Source of the DNA: Epinephelus fuscoguttatus
Lineage: Eukaryota > Chordata > Actinopteri > Perciformes > Serranidae
Direction of reading: 5' to 3'
Assembly (NCBI RefSeq): GCF_011397635.1
Contig: NC_064755.1
Span: 37,120,059-37,184,058, forward strand
Length of the DNA: 64,000 bases
Shown: piece after piece, positions 13,005 through 24,300 of the stretch
How positions within the stretch are numbered: the first letter of the stretch is position 1
Layout of the letters: every line of letters begins with the position of its first letter
The notes under the pieces: model-generated
What the model saw: the letters and a program-made list of their open reading frames with translations, nothing else
Databases searched by the model: none
What the model was told of the DNA's origin: nothing
Made by a program: the position numbers and the translations under genes

Positions 13005-13115
13005 TTTTTTAATTAATTTAACCTTTATTTTAACAGGAGGTCCCACTGAGATGAAAAATCTAAATACAGGAGAGACCTGGCCAAGGAAGTTACATAGACA
13101 TATGAAAAATATATA
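13005..13115 (-). repeat. LINE/SINE 3'-end-like repeat fragment
   Basis: On the minus strand this reads ...gggacctcctgttaaaat aaaggttaaatt, the typical tail of a dispersed fish retroposon, followed by an A-run (poly-T on the plus strand, 12991-13010). Recognised from memory; family not assigned. Confidence 0.45.
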
Positions 13116-13315
13116 TGAACAGACTGAAGTTGACATGGCACCCCAGAACGTCATCAACAGACTCACCCAGGGTACCTTAAAGTCCTCCTCCTCCTCAGTG
13201 TTTTTTTTAAGCATGGTGGATAAATTCATAACCTCACTAACACTACAGTTTCATGTGTTTCATTCTCAAAATCATGTTTTATGTTTCACTTAAAACTTCT
13301 GTATTTAGGGGAACA

Positions 13316-13870
13316 GTTTTTAAGAAAAACACTAACTGGCTTTCTTGCAGAGAGTTACATGAAAAGATTAATACCACTCTCATATCTGTGCGATACATAT
13401 GAAGCTACAGCCAGCAACTTAGCTTAGCTTGTCTTAGCTTAGTGTAGTTTAGCTTAGCTTAGCTTAGTTTAGCAAAAAGACAGGAAGTGGGGAAAAGGGC
13501 CTTATTTATTTCTTTAATCTCTATGAAACGGAAGTGGAAAAATTGCTACTTGTGGTTTCACAGGCGGCTTATGCCAATTAAACAGCAACATATTGTTTTT
13601 ACACTTCGGTATTTGTATCAGATTAAACAAATCACATGCTAACGTGTTAGTTAGCAAGCTTCAGAGGTGCTAGTAGATTATGTCACCTTTTTTTGTTGTT
13701 GTTTTTACAAAGTCATAGCTGTTTCCTTCTGTTTACAGTGAGTCTTTGAGCTATGCTAAGTTAAGCTAACCGGCTGCTAGCTGTAGCCTTATCATCTGGC
13801 CATGAGAGTGGTATCAAACATCTCATCTAACTCTTTGCAAGAAAGCCATTAACTCTTTTTCCCCCTTTTT
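13316..13870. mobile_element. Inverted-repeat MITE (about 550 bp)
   Basis: Left end tggctttcttgcagagagtt near 13337 is matched by the complement of aactctttgcaagaaagcca near 13830-13848. The pairing extends through ataccactctcat on both sides, roughly 45 bp of inverted repeat. The interior holds an AGCTT pentanucleotide-like run at 13421-13473. No open frame of note. Confidence 0.7.
13421..13473. repeat. Degenerate (AGCTT)n microsatellite
   Basis: Repeated agctt/agttt pentamers inside the 13.3-13.9 kb MITE. Confidence 0.7.
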
Positions 13871-13949
13871 TTTTAGGATACCCTAAAAAAACAGTTCAAA
13901 ACTAAATCACAATAAGATACAATAGGGTACGGTGCTGACTGGAAAATAC

Positions 13950-14193
13950 GGTAACACTTCATAAGACAGCCCGCGTTTTAGAGTGTACCTCTTGCCCACT
14001 TTCCCGGGAGTTAGGGTATAATTCCTCCCAGTCAACTCTAACTCCCGGGGAAGTATATGCCAAGTGACTGCGTCGTCGTTATACTCTAACTCCCGGGAAA
14101 GTACATGTAAGTTCCCGGGAGTTATACGCTAATTCCCGGGAAAGTTGGCGAGAGGTACACTCTAAAACGTGGGCTGTCTTATGAAGTGTTACC
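13950..14193. mobile_element. 244-bp palindromic MITE, same family as the 2.7-kb foldback element
   Basis: Starts ggtaacacttcataagacag and ends with the complement. The perfect 8-bp duplication gaaaatac flanks it (13942-13949, 14194-14201). The first 30 or so bases match the ends of the 2742-4858 element (consensus GGTARCACTTYATAAKACAG...). The interior is an inverted array of cccggg-containing blocks. Confidence 0.85.
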
Positions 14194-14201
14194 GAAAATA
14201 C

Positions 14202-16930
14202 TGGTTCAGCTCTGATTAAAAAATACAACTACTGTGGTGGATAGGTACAAAGCAGGTTCAAAAACATCCTTTCAGCTTTTATTATTCAGTTATTCAGAAA
14301 GAAGAAGACAAAGGAAGACAAAGCACCAGGAGGGGGTTTAATAATGAAGTGTATTTCTTCATTCTCTGCAGCTTCCTGCTGTTCTTTAACTGTACTGCCA
14401 CAGGTCACTGATCAGATTGTAGTCTGCCTTCTCTGAAGGGTCCATCCTGTCTCTTCAGATCAATCTCAGTTGTGCTGGTTAAATTAATGTGTGAAAGCAT
14501 CTGGTTCAAGATCTCCTGGCATGAGAACTTAAAGTTTAGTCAACAAGATTTATACATTACGGGGGCTCACAGAGCTTGTTAATGATTAATATTTGACCAG
14601 ATTTGTGTCACTTGAGCTCAGTGGAAGAAAACTGTATTTGATATTTTAATTGGACGGCATGTTTGGAAAAATCAGACTTCATGTTATACTGCATTTGGAT
14701 GCACTGATGGATGGATTTCCAGATTAATAGTCTTCACCTACACTCTTGCCTTCACTTTTAGGTTTCTGCAAAATCAAATGATCAACTGTGGCATACACAA
14801 ATAGCCTATTTACTCAAACCTTTCTCAAAGAGGGGCCTTGTCCAGCAAATGGTGTCCTAAAAAGTAAAAGTTTCTTGAAACAGATCTTATCAGACATTAC
14901 TAATAACAAAATACCCAGATTCATAAAATGCTGCTGACGGCTCCTTCCTTTCACATTGTAGGGGAAACTTGGTCTTTGACAGACAACCAAGAATAAAAAC
15001 TGGCCATGATGGTTGAAGTAGGTGATAGGTGTGTACATAAAGATTACACAATGTGAGTCAACACTGTGACTGATCAAACTCATATAACCTCCGTGACCAA
15101 ACAAGACAGAGAGAGCTCAGATTTTACCCGAGTCTGACGGACAGTTTGAAGCTGTTGTGTCATGCTTTTAAAGGGGAATACCGGCAGATGCACAACAAAA
15201 ATGATCACATTTAATTAACAATACACAAAAACGTTCCAGCTATAAATGTATTTTGCTCATCCTGATCCCCAGAATAAATGTTGGTATTGTACATTTTTGC
15301 AAACCATGGGTAGCAAACATTATTATTATCATGTAGTGGATATGTTGAAACTTCATGTTTCAACAATGCTGCTTAACAAGTGAATATGTTTAGACATAGA
15401 AACCACATGGTTATGGTTTGGAAAAGATCACGGTTTGGCTAATATTCCTGGCTTTGGTGCCAGAATCCCTGCCAGACATGCTGCCAATGTCTCAGCTGTG
15501 TTGTTTTTTGATGCCAAACAGTGGTTCGCAGCTTGGCAGCCATCTTGCCTAGGTGTCACGCCATCTACCAAAAGTGAAGTTATACATGTAATTAGAACTA
15601 CGTCACCGTAGAAACGCTTATATGATGTGTACCATATGATACATACAAATGTAACGTTTCTGTGGTTTGCAGAAATGTACAATGGCAAGATTTTCTTCTG
15701 GTGACTGGGCTGATTCTGCTTTACTGTTGTTTATCAAAATGTGTTCTGATATGTGAAATCATTTACTAAAAAAACTAATAAGTATCACATATGTCCTTCT
15801 TTACTACAGTGTCTCCAAGAAAGCATAATACAGGTCAATGAAGCACTTCCTGATTTTGCCAAGTGGTCGCTGTCCTGAGAACAACGTTTTGTATGATAGC
15901 CCTGGAACAACAACTGCCTCAGCCAGTCAATGTTTGTGATGTCATCGAAGAGAGACCTGCTGCTCACATCCTGCAAAATATATACAAAACAGCTGTGTAC
16001 AGAGGCGCAAATTACAAGATGAGACCCAACCTGAAAGTTTTATTTTGGTTTACACCACTCTGGTACTACAGACTTTAAAATATATGCTTTTAAGATTAAC
16101 TGGTAATATTTTGCCACTATGGAAACAGCTAGTCCACTCACTCTGGCAGCCAGAAACAAACATCCATGACTCACTGTCCCTTTGACAATACAAACAAAGA
16201 ACATATTTTCTTGTAGTGGCATTTCTAAAATGAGCAGGGATGAACCTTGACATAACTGTATTCTGTTATGATTAAGGAGTTAATACTAAGCAGCTAGCTC
16301 TCTGGCGGGCTAACTGTTAGCCAAGCTGCAACCTACAGGGCGGACAGGTGAAGCCACTGCAAAGTGCTAAAAACAGCAATTCATCGACAGGCCACAGCTA
16401 AAATAAACATGTTTACAGCCTGGTTCAAAAAACAGTTTTGGTCTCTATGGCTTATTTCATCATTCATGACAACTGTACAGTGGGGGCTGATTTTGTTTTT
16501 ATAACAATCCTGTTTAAATGTTGTTAAGGTTTTAAGTTCTGCATAATTAAAGGCGTGGCCACTTTGACCGAGGCAGTTGTTGTCCAAGAGCTATCGTACA
16601 AAATGTTGTTCTCAGGACAACAACCCCTTGGCAAAATTATTCCTATTTTTGTTGGTCATTTTAATTCTCAAGCATACAGTATATCAGTCTGTTTTTAATA
16701 TGAGGTGTTCTGAGAGGATTATGTGCTATAGATTTTTAATAGAACAGATAATATTCACCCCTCTGGTAGGTTAACATGAAGACGTCTTTCAGCAACATAC
16801 TTAGGTGATTGTATATGTATATACTCAAACCCATGGTTTAAGTATGTGGTTACATCTTACTATCACATGCGAAATCAGTGCCACAACTAAACCCGCAATA
16901 GGCAAAAATTGCCCATTGCTTCTGTATGAA
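14202..16930. other. Intergenic, between slc6a13 and akr1d1; no gene seen
   Basis: Short frames only. 15470-15710 carries fragments (gcagcttggcagccatc; ggtttgcagaaatgtacaatg) that recur at 36.5-38.3 and 42.5-42.9 kb, so it is at least partly repeat-derived. Confidence 0.5.
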
Positions 16931-16934
16931 TTAA

Positions 16935-17573
16935 GTGCAACACACGCTGCCGCTGACGCGGCGCCGTCAAGTGCCGCCCCCCAACACACATTGGCAGCGG
17001 TGTGCAGCGACACTAAAGTGTATTAAAGATTATAGTTCCACTGACTGTATGAAATTTGTTCCCCGGGAATCATGTGGTGATATAACCCCCCAATTCCAAC
17101 CGCTGATTCTGAGTGCCAAGCAGGGAGGCAATGGGTCCCAGTTTTATAGGCTTTGGTATGACCTGGCCGGGGATCGAACTCACGACCTCCCAGTCACAGA
17201 GCTGACACTCTACCACTAGGCCAATGAGCTGGGGTACTTCCCACCCCAGCCCGCTAGGTGGCTGTACCTACACTAGTTGCCAACGGTTGCCAACTGCTAG
17301 TAACGGAAGAAGAAGAGGAACAACTTTGAGGCTACAACAAATTGGATTTCACGGGTGAGTTTATCAAAATCGTCTTATTAAAAATTTGCAACCGGAGTTG
17401 ATACTACGGCGGCCGAGACGTACATAAAAGGCTTTTCTCGCAGCGCCGGCCGCGTTGGAAACAGAGCAGTGGGCTGAAGCAGAGCGGCGCGGCGCCGGTG
17501 TGGGTTTATTCATAGAATATAACGGAGGCGGGCGGTTTGACGCGCGGCGTATGGCGGCGGTGTGTGTTGCGGT
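16935..17573. mobile_element. GC-rich inverted-repeat element remnant with an inserted SINE
   Basis: The left edge gcaacacacgctgccgctga is roughly the complement of sequence near 17540-17572 (gcggcggtgtgtgttgc), and the CpG-rich termini contrast with the AT-rich surroundings. A tRNA-type SINE occupies part of the interior. Boundaries are approximate. Confidence 0.45.
17075..17231 (-). repeat. tRNA-derived SINE
   Basis: On the minus strand the head reads ctcattggcctagtggtaga (A box TGGCctAGTGG near 17212-17223), followed by ggtcgtgagttcgatccccg (B box GTTCGATCC near 17170-17181). These are spaced as in a pol III promoter and followed by a non-tRNA body. Cloverleaf stems are not intact, so this is a SINE rather than a tRNA gene. 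Confidence 0.75.
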
Positions 17574-18040
17574 AACTACATCTAGTAAATGATTACAGTG
17601 GCCAGCAGATCTAACCTGATTTGTTTATTTCTTACCTCAGAGGTAGTACTTTTTAATACATTCACCGAAAAATTTGACTTCATCCTTGTGTTTATTAATG
17701 AATGTTCATATATTTGACTTTGTTACAACTAGAGCTGTTCTTTATTTTAGAGATCCCCCACAGCTGAAATTTGTATGCCCTCCTAAAAGGCCATGTGAGT
17801 TTGTTTGGCTCTTGGACTTACATAACTACCTGTTCTATATTTGTGGTGTTTGCTGTAATGCAGCCGTTTTTGTTGCCTGACCTTGAACAAGGTACAGGAC
17901 TTTGGTCAGCTTTGGTTGTTTTTTAGTTACTGTAATCTTCATACTTATACTTATATACAGCGATCACATGGCCACGAGAGGCTGATGTATTTGAAACATG
18001 TTCAAAAGACAAACCTGGATGGATATCTTGAGAAGCAAAC

Positions 18041-18046
18041 TTTATT
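18041..18046 (-). terminator. Candidate polyadenylation signal of akr1d1
   Basis: AATAAA on the minus strand, about 290 bases downstream of the akr1d1 stop codon at 18332-18334. Confidence 0.45.
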
Positions 18047-18331
18047 TATCAGCAGTAGGTGCATCAATTCATTTCAAATCAGGTGTAAGTAACAATAAAC
18101 TCTCTTCAGATATCACACAAGCTGCACATGAGTCTTTTGTGAAACTCACATGCAATAACTGAAAAACTTTGTCATCATCCATCTGAGCTGTATGTTGTTC
18201 TTTTTAATGCCATTCATTTATTTGAGCTTTTCATTTTCTGTTAGCTGGAGCCCTCTAGTGTTTAGTTTGAAAACATACCAGTGCAAACTTCATGGGTAAA
18301 ATAAAGAAGCTGAAAAGAATCAGTCAAAACA

Positions 18332-18374
18332 TTAATATTCATCATGAAAGGGGTACTCTGGATGGTCACTCCAC
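18332..18374 (-). CDS. akr1d1: akr1d1 exon 9 (C-terminal tail and stop)
   Basis: Completes the split Met and encodes [13 protein letters not shown] and TAA; identical in plan to the end of mammalian AKR1D1. Confidence 0.93.
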
Positions 18375-21300
18375 CTGTGTTGAGACAACACACACAAAAA
18401 GAGTTTTTATTATTGCTCTGAGCTTAATGATGAGGACTTATTAGTCTTTTAGAAAAATCTAAAGTACAGTGTTAGGTTTAACTCACTTGTGATTATATAT
18501 AACATTATAGATTATACTTACATAAGCAGCTCCACAAAGCGAATATTTTTGTTCAGCGCCTCAATGGCTTTCATTTCTTCCTCAGTGAGTGAAAAATCAA
18601 ATATCTGGAACAAAACATGATTTGTTGTCACTTAAATGAATTTATGAATGCTGTAAAAACAGGGAATACGTCACCATAACTTGTCTTTGTGACAAGAGCA
18701 TCATCATATGCACACCGTGGCCATGATATTTTGATGTTATTGTTCTAGTCAGTTGTAGACAGGTGTAGCCTGTTGGGGTAGGACTGGGTGGTTGGATGGA
18801 TTAGGAGGATGAGTAGGATAGACCAGGGGACTGGGAAAGGGGAGTGTGGTTTCGTAATTTGTATATTATATAGTGAATACCAGAATATTTTTGAAAATTC
18901 ATTAAAGGTAATTTTTTCAGAGCATTTTTGTTAACTACCTGGAAGTTGTGTTTGATCCTCTCAGGGCTGAAGCTCTTGGGGATCACGACGACTCCTCTCT
19001 GAGCGTTGAAGCGCAGAGCTACCTGGGCGGAGCTCTTGTTGTACTTTCTCCCGATGGATACAAGCAGCTCGTCTTCCAGCAGGGGAGGACATTTCACATT
19101 CACCCTACACCAGAGACAGAAGAGCACACAGATGGTGACAGGATGGAGACTTTTAGCAGAGTTTTTATATCTAGTATCCCAACTAATGAGGGTTTGGTAA
19201 AGATAATTGCCATGATCCTATGGACTTTGTTTTGGAGTTTTCAGTTTGTGTTCCTTGTTTCATGTTATTCATTCATGTTTAATCTGCTTCCTGTTTTATT
19301 TTGTAGATTCTCTCCTCATGTCATGTCTCGTTTTACTTCCTGTCTTTGTGTGTTTTCCCGCCTGTTTTCTGTCACACCTGTCTCGTTAGTCCTTCCCTGT
19401 TCCCAAAGGCTTCCCCTCACAGTTGTTCTGCATTGGCATTGTTTGCTCCACCTTAGTGTTCCCCTCCACCCCCAAGGCTATTCAAGAGAAGGCTGAGACA
19501 CGGGGTCAAACACAGGGGGACTGCACATGCGTCTCAGCCTTCTCTTGAATAGCCTTGTCCACACCCTTGTTGTTAGCCAATCCCCATTCCCCTCCTTTTG
19601 CCTGTGTCCTCCTTCTCTAGCTGTGTCTCATTCTTGTGATTAGTTTTCTGTGTGCACTAGTTGGACCAAACCAGTACTAATACAGATCAGTTGTGATGGG
19701 AAGACTCTTGGAACAGGGAGGGACTAATGAGGCAGGTGTGACAGAAAACAGGTGGGAAAACACACAAAGACAGGAAGTAAAACCAGACATGACACATGAG
19801 GAGAGAATCTACAAAATAAAACAGGAATCAATTTAAACATGGATGAATAATAAGGAACACAAACAGAAAACTCCAAAACAAAATCCGTAGGATAACAGAG
19901 TATAACAAAAACCCAGGCTCATGACAATGATAATAATTTTGGACATTGCCAGTGTATAATGATCTAGCTCTTTCCATGACTGAAGTTACACTTTATGTTA
20001 GTTTGATTGCAGATTTTGTCTATTCACACAATGAATCACCAGTATTTCCTTTGCTTTTAGTGTCACAGAGATTTTACTGACAAATCTAAAAATGCTTTTC
20101 TCTGAGCATTTTTCAACCTTCCATCAATACAATACCAGGGGGAACAAAACATTACAAAATACCAGCTGTCAGTGAAAAGTGCACATCTCTTAAAACCTAC
20201 ATACCAGGACGCATCTCTGGAGGACCCAATTGGGCAGTAGCCAACAATCACAATGTCATTCTGACGACAGTACTCCAGAAGCTTGGGCTGTGTGAAATAT
20301 GGATGGCATTCAACCTACGGGAAAGTGAGAAGAAAATAAATAATATAAGAGAAAACTGGCCCAAAGTGATCTGAGATTACATCAGCTCCCTCTACTCTTA
20401 GTCGCCAGAATCAAATTGGATGGGAATAGATAGGAAAGGCTCACTCTTTTCAAAACCATTAAAGCTAAAGAAAGATGTCTTATGGGATAGTCTAGACTAT
20501 TTTTGATGAGGAATTGGATGCAAGTCTGTTGACTGTAAAACATACCCTATAAAGGATACATAGATATGCTAAAACTTTGCATTTACATGGAAGAACTAAG
20601 CCCTAATTTGTCAGAAGCTAAGCACTGAATTCTTGTTAATAGCCTACTGTATATTATATACAACCGTACTACATACACTATGCTATCTCTGATGTCAGTT
20701 AGAGTCTAAAAGGACAAGTTGGGGTCACCTGGTTGGATACAGGTCTGTGCTTGAGTCCAGGTTTGTTGAGAAGTAGTTCCAGCTGCCTGCGGTTGAAGTT
20801 AGAGACTCCCAAAGACTTAACCAGCCCTGCGTCTTTGCAAGCCTCTAAAGCCTGTTGAGAAGAAAAGATTTACTTCCTCTCAAAGACTGATTGTGATTAT
20901 CTTTACAGACTGACTGAAAGAGTGGAGAGAAAAACACAGTGAAGAGGGAAAAACACAGATCCTTGAACAAACAGAGCTTGGCTCTTTATGACACCGTCCT
21001 TGATGGTTTGCGATGCTGCAGCAGAGAATGTTCTGGCACCAGCTTTCAAGAATGAAGGAATATCAAATGCCAAAGTGACTTCTCTTGTATCATAATTTTT
21101 ATGTTAGCACTGTCATATTTTCTTGGAAGACATTCACTACAGTGCACAGAGAAAATAACCTGGCCTGGGCATTGTCTGTTTTTTCATGCCTTTATACCTT
21201 CCTGACATTTCACCAGGACATACAGTATACAGCATTGGAGTAAATCTTTAAAAAAAAAAATACCACAATTCGTCCACTTAGACAAGACTTGCTGGGTTTG

Positions 21301-24300
21301 AATACTTATGGCCCATAGAATAATCAAGAGAAAGGAAATAAGCGCCCTTCTTTCTTGAGGACCCAATGACACTTGTTGCAGCAGTGGATAGCTACCATAG
21401 ACTGTGAAAATAATGGACGTAGCCACCGTGAAGTCTCCCATTAGTTTGTAGACTGCTGTTTTGAAGCCTTTAGTTTGGCATTTTGGCCACTGCCATCCTG
21501 GATTTCTGAAAATTTCATGCAAATTTGGACACGAGGATGGAGCTGTGGAGGAGCAAGGGGTGGATCTGACTGAGGGAGCCAGAGGACACTACGAAAGCCA
21601 GCCTACACAGGCAACCTGACTGAACACTACACCTAGCTTGCCGTGCTAAATTGCCGCTAACAAAGTTAGCTTCCATAATTCAAGGGAAACTTTAGAGATA
21701 AGTATTAAAGTATTAAAAAAAATCTTAGTGACGTTAGCTACTCGCATACCTGTCTACATTTGGCAAATATTACATATATGAGGAGTAACGTTAACCTTGT
21801 AACGTTATCGTATCGTTTGCTGAAGTTGACATTACTATGTGTAAGTTAAAATATTTGGTGTGTGGTTAGCAATTGCAATAATGTGGTGGTTAACACGTTA
21901 GGCATCTTAGTGTGCTGATAGCTCAAAAGCTAGCAGATGAAAATTATCTTATTGAACTCAGTTAACGAATCAGTGGGCTGAACGGAGATGATGTGTTAAA
22001 CATAATCATGCCGCTAATTAACTGCTTTTGTAGTTGGAAGAATTTCCCCCCAAAAAAAGTTATATGCGGCAATACTCCCAAACAGGAGCAGAGGCATTTT
22101 TCTCAATTACTAGTCTTGTAACATTATCCCCACCACTCACAGTCGCCATCTTTCTCAGCTCAGCTGTCTTTTCCACCAGTAGAGACTGGCCTCTGGTGGT
22201 GGGTGCTGTGTACTACAACACATCGCCTCAACACAGCATCTCCGTATCACTTTATCAGAAAGAGGAGCATCCATATTTTTTACGTTACTGAAAATCATAC
22301 CTTCAGGATTTCTAAATACCGCAGTAGACTGTAATACCTTGATGCTGCCCAGGCCTAATCGACATGTTAGACACTTCTAGTTAAATCTAATGCAATCCAA
22401 TACAAGATCCATGCAATTCATTCTACTGCTTTGAAGGCTGTGGTTTTTAGTTTGTGAAGTCTGAGTCTAAACAGTGACACAGATTCAACTCTATTGCTCT
22501 ATTTTTTCACTCTCTTGTTACTGCTAGTTTAGTGTAGCCTATGTGTATTTCATAGTGCTGACTTTATACTCACATAAATGTACGTATATTTAGTTTATGA
22601 ATGTTTTGATGTCTCCATAGTTCTACTTAAAAAACATGACTGAATACATTAAGTGAGAAAACAACACGTCATGAATGAATGAATGAATGAATGAATGAAT
22701 GAATGAAATTTTTATTTTTGTGTCTGGCTGCCCCAAGGCAGCCCATCCCTCATGGGATTATTCAGACACATTTTAAAACAAAACATTTTTCAGTGCCTGG
22801 AAATCATGAAAATACCATATCCGGACACTATAGAAAACAAGAAGGAGAAGGGCAAAGTCATACAAAGTCATTAAATAGCAGGGCCATCCACCAGGACCTC
22901 AACAGGACTCACCTCCCATGTTGCACAGAGGTCTGTGTGGTGGTAGATGTATTTTCCATTCTTGTCTTTTGGATAGTATTCATTTCCGGGCTAAAATTTA
23001 AACAGAAATGAATAATTTGCATTAACACTTATGACTTAAATATTGGTCATGTATATACTGTACAAATACTGTACAAAGTGAAGAAGTGAGGTTGGCTCCT
23101 TTCACAACTCATACAAATATCTGACTATGACAAAGACACTTTCATGTACTGTAAGTTATGTAAACATGGCTAAATGATATCAGTTACCCACTCTTAACCA
23201 AACATACCCCTTGCTGACTAATCTTTTCTGGAACCCAGTGGCGGAGCCAGAAAATTTTCTGTGGGGTGGCCAGGATGGTTATGTGATCATTTTGGGGTGG
23301 CAATGTCTCACTAGAAAATATAGGGGTATTTAGGGCACCTAAACCACACACCTCCACAATATTTGGAATGCGGGTAATGATGGAAAAGATCAAATAATAT
23401 TCAGTGTATCTAACTTTTTTTCTTATTCCTGCAAGTAAAGTAACAAAGATGCTTACACTATACAAATGTAGCACAATATACAGACAACTGTACTGCGTAC
23501 TGTGCTGAGAGGACTTGGAGATGTCCCCCCTCAATGTATATGGTGACTACTGCCCTGTCATGCATACATAATTAGGCCTCAGTTGTCTGGGTGCGCAAAG
23601 GGGAGGTGTGCTGGTCTTGTCAACTGGACAATATGGAGATATTTGCATCTTGAAAGCAGGTAAATGTGGATAGACAGGGAGAAACACATGCAAGCCTAAC
23701 ACGTGGTAAGATACGATATTCCTCACTATATGAAGTGACTGATAACAAGATCTGTATAATGGATTGTGAAGAAATTCGTCAGGTTTTTATTTTGTAGACA
23801 ATTGATCTGGATTTATAGCGTGATGGGATGACAGCACAATGATGTGTGTGGTATCACTGGAAAGCTCTGGTCCTGCGCTTTCATGTGATATGCGTGGCAT
23901 TTCTGTGCGAGCCTGCATTCGCAAGTAATCCATCCAAGAGTAATGTGTGTGCAAAGTTGTATGAAAGCTTTGTTATACATCATTTTAGTGTAACTTTATC
24001 AATTTTTTTTCGCTGTAAACATTGGACTACTGACAAGTGCTTGTCGGAAAGCTACGGTTCTGCTGTTTCACATGATATGCGTGGCTTCTCGCTATGACGA
24101 TTGGTCGCGGAGAAAATCAATAGAGAAGAACAGGTGTGAATTTGGACGCACTATGCGTCGTTCGGGCCCATGGGGTTAAGGGCTACTGTATAGCTTACCT
24201 GTTATTATCTGTTGTTCGGTCGCATTTGGACAGCGCCGCCAGCACTCAGTGGTGACTGGCCTATGGGTGTGCTCTGGTCCACCAATACTGGATTACTATG

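Noticed and set aside
17160-17231. Possible tRNA gene (A and B boxes present)
   Set aside because: Acceptor and anticodon stems do not form, and the body continues into SINE sequence.
18948-19496. 182-codon plus-strand open frame, the longest in the window
   Set aside because: It is antisense to akr1d1 exon 7 and then runs into a MITE; no domain, and the sense strand is clearly coding.
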